A stretch of 64,000 bases of DNA from Amphibalanus amphitrite. Lineage: Eukaryota > Arthropoda > Thecostraca > Balanomorpha > Balanidae. The notes below the pieces were generated by a model, which was given only the letters and a program-made list of their open reading frames with translations, had not been told where the DNA came from and did no database searches. Made by a program: the position numbers and the translations under genes. The stretch lies in NCBI RefSeq assembly GCF_019059575.1, contig NW_024881961.1, positions 182,501 to 246,500 on the forward strand, written 5' to 3'. Shown in pieces: positions 60,303 to 64,000 of this stretch. Each line of letters starts with the position of its first letter. The stretch's first letter is position 1.

Positions 60303-62277
60303 CCCTCGCACTTGTAGGTGGCGGGTCGGATGGACCCCCGCCCCCCCCCTCGGTTTTTCGCGAGTAACTCGCGCAAAGAGCGGCCGATAGCGACGAAAGT
60401 TTAATTACTCTCGAGTTGATCAATTTTACACCCACCCCGAAAATTGCATGACCTGGACCCAAATGACCTATGTCCTGTGACCTTTTTCTCGAGACCACGT
60501 TTGGCCGGAATAGCGAATTTTTGCAATTGTAAACGTTCAAACATGTGAAATGATGTTGGTCCCATGCATTGTGGTGGTTTTCGACGTCACTTGAAGGTCA
60601 GGTCAAGGTCATTGACCTTTGATGACCTTGGCTCTTTTTTTTAGTTTTCATGCTTCTACATGTGCTAGTTTTTTTGTGCTGATTTTGAATTAACCCTGCC
60701 CCCCCCCCCCCAAGATCTCGAGAACCACGCAACATAGCGACAAGCGGCAAAGGGCGTTGGATAGCCCCATCAAGGAACTACCTTGTGACCCAATTTCATT
60801 GACCTAGGTCAAACCGATGACGTCACAGCTCAGGTTAAAGGTCGAATTTTCACCATTTATAGGCTTGTAAATTCGAGTAAAATGCATTTCATTGAAAAGC
60901 ATCGGTGGGGAAATGTTCGTCAAACACATATTTTGCTACTTGAGGTCACTGATACCAGGTCAGGTCACAGAGGTCAGGTCACTGAGGGTCACGAATTAAA
61001 AATATCATGTGATGCATGTTTTATGGTCCATTTTATGTCAAATACGATTATGTGGGTCAGGCAGCCTTTGGGGTCAGTTTAGTTTATGTTTTGGTGAAGG
61101 TCAGCCGTCAGGTCAAGGTCAGGTCAAATTAGGTCAAATTTCAAAGTTGATATTTTTGCATAAAATGGGTATCGATTCGATGCAGCTCGTCACGGGGAGT
61201 TCAACGGTGGTCTTTGTTTTGCACTACGTGGTCTATAATTGCTAAAAATTGAGTTAAAAATTTGACGTCATCAATTTTGAACACTTTTTTCGCTATAACT
61301 TGGCCAAAAAAGGAGGTATCGATCTGAAATTTTGTATGTATATAGAAGAGCGCAGGGACTATCACATATATTCCGGTTTTTCGATATTCGGAAAAAATTG
61401 GGATTTTTTTGCGTTTTTCTAAAAAAAAACTCAATTTTCTGAATTTTGGGGGTCAAAAACCCAATTTTTTTTTAATCCGAGATAGCAGTTTTGTAGCGCC
61501 GCCTCTTGTCTACATAACCATATAAATAATTTTGAAATTGCTTGTTAACTGTGGATTTTGTGAGCGTTTCAAGATTTCATGTTTTTTGCTCATTTTTGCT
61601 CGAACATGACCTCAGTTTGACCTCAATAACTCCTGACCTAAGGTGCCCTAAGACTTGAAATTTTGTGTGAAGGTGTCAAATTGATGGCCAGGAAGTTTCT
61701 GAAAATTTGGCGGCGCTGCGCGCCGCCGTTTTCTTGCTATTCAGGAAAAAAACACAGGGGGGCCAAACTGCCCCCCCCCCCCCAGCGGGGCGAGGGTTAA
61801 CCATTCAGTTGAATATTTACGAAGTAGTTTTAGTGCCTTCGTAACATGTTACGAGTACGACGCCGTCAGTGGCGGTTGACACCTACGATGGATAGCCGGC
61901 AGAATGCCTACTAATTGACCTTACCTGACCTGACCCGACCTGGCTTAAATGCATGAAGACATCATTTGTGATCAAAACTTACATGAAATTCCTGGTCAGC
62001 ACCCCGAAAAAAAAAACATGAAAGCTTCACTTTACGAAGTTCTTGCAGGTTCCGATTTTCCCTACTTTGGGGTCATTGACCTGACCTGGAAGGTCAACGA
62101 ATGACCTAGGGCTTTAAATTTGGGTATCATCAGCTTCCTCTCGTCACGGGCAGCACGCTTGTTTTTTTTCTGCGAAGCTCTAGCTCGATGAGGGGCCGAA
62201 CGGCAGGGGTCCAACCACCTCCCCCCCCCCCCCGCCCCTACACGTTGGACTATGGAAAACGCCGCGCACAGGCGAGG
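60303..62277 (+). mobile_element. GGTCA-rich TTAA-family element, copy C, interrupted
   Basis: Begins TTAA|CCCTCGCAC (60299-60311) and ends GCGAGG before TTATAA (62278-62283). Left part (60303-60689) and right part (61801-62277) match the two halves of copies A and B; the middle is a later 1.1 kb insertion. It has poly-C tracts at both subterminal positions and the conserved TCGTAACATGTTACGA near 61842-61857. Confidence 0.8.
60694..61796. mobile_element. TTAA-flanked element nested in copy C
   Basis: 1,103 bp flanked by TTAA at 60690-60693 and 61797-61800, with ends CCCTGCCCCC and (inverted) CCCTCGCCCC. Interior holds AGGTCAGGTCA clusters near 60955-60985 and 61095-61140. No transposase. The empty site is visible in copy B. 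Confidence 0.85.
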
Positions 62278-62502
62278 TTATAATGGAATTTGTCAGTCCT
62301 ATAAACCATACACAGACTACAGTATACACATGCACCATGAAGTGGATAAATGAATAAAAGCAATTATGTTTGGGAAGTATAAATTTATAGTTGTTGAAGT
62401 ATCGATTCAATCAAGTAATCTGAATAGTCTGCAGTTGAACAAATGACTAGTCCTCTGGTCTTCAGGTTTGCCTCTTCTACATGTTGTATGTAGGTACCAT
62501 AG

Positions 62503-62605
<103 letters not shown>

Positions 62606-62639
62606 TGTCCAATTTTATTTATTTATTATTATTAATTTT

Positions 62640-63720
62640 ATGTCCATGACTCAAATGATTTCTGACCTGTGACCTCTTTCTCGAAATATGTCAAGCCAGG
62701 ATGGCGATTAGACATGTATGTCAATGCCTACATTCTAGGCGTATTTCTAAGTCATTTATTATAAGAAACCTGCCAACTTGTGAAGTGGTGTTTGTCCCGT
62801 GGAGTACAGTACCTTGGGTGTTAAGGTCGTGTGAAGGTCGGGTCAAGGTCGAATTGACCTCTGCTGACACTGGTTAAAGGGACTATCCCACCTTTAACAT
62901 GGGGTTTGAGTTGAGATAGCCAAGTTTGCGGCGAGGTTCAGAAACCACTATCTATCTAGGTTGCAACCTCCGCGGCCTCTTGGTGTTGAAGAAATTCGTT
63001 CCCTTCATTTGAAAATGGGCCTTGTACAAGGCCCTATCTTCAACATGGAGCGACCGTTAGTGTGACGTCACCTCGTTTAGTCATTCTGATTTAAATGGGT
63101 TTGTTCGTTGAAAAATCGCTTAAAACTTGGTCTGAACTTTGTTGTGGTGCCTACAGAGTAAAAAGAATCAGCTTTATGACAGTAATGTGGCCTGGGGAAG
63201 GAGGTAATTTTGGGCTGTGACGTCACATATTTGAAAGTTTGTGTTTGGAATATGGGAAGCCTAAGATGTTTAATGAAAAATAAATGCCAGAACCGTGTTC
63301 CTGGTCATCCAATCTATAAAGTCGGGCACGATTTAACTGGTTTTAACAACATTTTAGAAGGTGGGATAGTCCCTTTAACTTTTAGGAGCAATTACAACTT
63401 CTAAGGATAGTTTTTGAGCCCATGGAACATGTTGCGGTGCTATCACTGTGGATATGAATAGGTACTTATAAAGAATATCCTGGTCCCGATTTTCCCGAAA
63501 TTGGGGTCATTGACCTGACCGGTAAACCAATGATCTAAAATCGTAAAATTGAATGCCGCTGGCTTTCTCTCTTCACGAGCAGTACGCTCTTTTTTTCTTT
63601 TTTTTTTTTTTAGCAAAGCCAGAGCTCAATCAGGGACCGAACGGCTCGGGTCCGCCGTCCGGTCGACCCCCCCCCCCCCATCCCCCATGCGTTGGCCGCG
63701 CTGTGAAACACCAACACGGG
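62640..63720 (+). mobile_element. GGTCA-rich repeat family, copy D, 5'-truncated and interrupted
   Basis: Begins within the family at CCATGACTCAAATGA.TT.TGACCTGTGACC and ends in the family's poly-C tract (63666-63679). The central palindrome is decayed to GGAACATGTTGCGG. It abuts the CT microsatellite on the left and is split by the element at 62878-63374. Confidence 0.7.
62878..63374. mobile_element. TTAA-flanked MITE with 17-bp TIRs
   Basis: 497 bp with perfect inverted ends AGGGACTATCCCACCTT and TTAA duplications at 62874-62877 and 63375-63378. Inserted into GGTCA-family copy D. No coding capacity. Confidence 0.92.
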
Positions 63721-64000
63721 CGAATGCTAAGGCACGAATTCACGTACCACTTGATCCAAACGATGTTCTTTAAGGAACGATCATAGTAGGTATTAGATCA
63801 TGATCAGGGATCGCCGATATAACAAATTTGAGATTGGTACCTACCTACATATTTGGGGGAGCATCATTTCTCGAATCCTGAACCGCAGTTTTTAGCTCGA
63901 ACAAAGAAACATGACTTAAGACAAAGTCTGCTTAGAAAGAAGGGGCCGAAATGGGCAGCGGCACCCATTCACTGCACCAGTGCCTTCCCGAGCCACGCGT

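Overview
This 64 kb window is nuclear DNA from an animal. The genes are split by GT-AG introns, the spacers are long, and there are many minisatellites and short inverted-repeat transposons. Nothing prokaryotic was seen. The protein families (FAM135, ataxin-1, an expanded-type Mab-21 protein) and the very GC-rich, CpG-rich spacers point to an invertebrate. A crustacean such as a barnacle is my guess, but the sequence does not prove it.

Three genes are well supported. (1) A FAM135-family gene on the minus strand starts at 21958 and runs leftward past the window edge. Eleven exons were placed by reading splice sites and checking that codon phase is kept across every junction; a twelfth (531-685) is placed only at its 3' end. 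They cover the conserved N-terminus, the DUF3657 region and the large disordered middle. The C-terminal DUF676 hydrolase domain lies beyond base 1. (2) A single-exon Mab-21/cGAS-like nucleotidyltransferase gene sits on the plus strand (14715-16799), inside a FAM135 intron and antisense to it. (3) An ataxin-1 gene on the minus strand (27200 to 23691) has three coding exons and a complete AXH domain. It lies about 1.7 kb upstream of the FAM135 start codon. A TATA/CCAAT arrangement near 28.63 kb could be its promoter.

Layout: 0.5-22 kb is FAM135 with its introns. These carry a ~950 bp TCTG/TCCG microsatellite, a ~60-copy 54-bp minisatellite built from the end of a FAM135 exon and its splice donor, a hAT-type MITE inside that minisatellite, and several foldback elements. 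23.7-27.2 kb is ataxin-1. 28.7-53.6 kb is a mostly GC-rich, apparently gene-free stretch with three 31-36 bp minisatellites, one hAT MITE and one TTAA-family element. From about 54.5 kb the sequence turns AT-rich. It is dominated by nested DNA transposons: a family dense in AGGTCA motifs, TTAA-flanked elements inserted into it, and a Mutator-like element that itself contains a copy.

The most notable observation is that a constitutive-looking splice donor, with about 33 exonic and 21 intronic bases, was amplified to roughly 64 tandem copies directly downstream of the real exon end. A second exon of the same gene also has its 3' end and donor duplicated.
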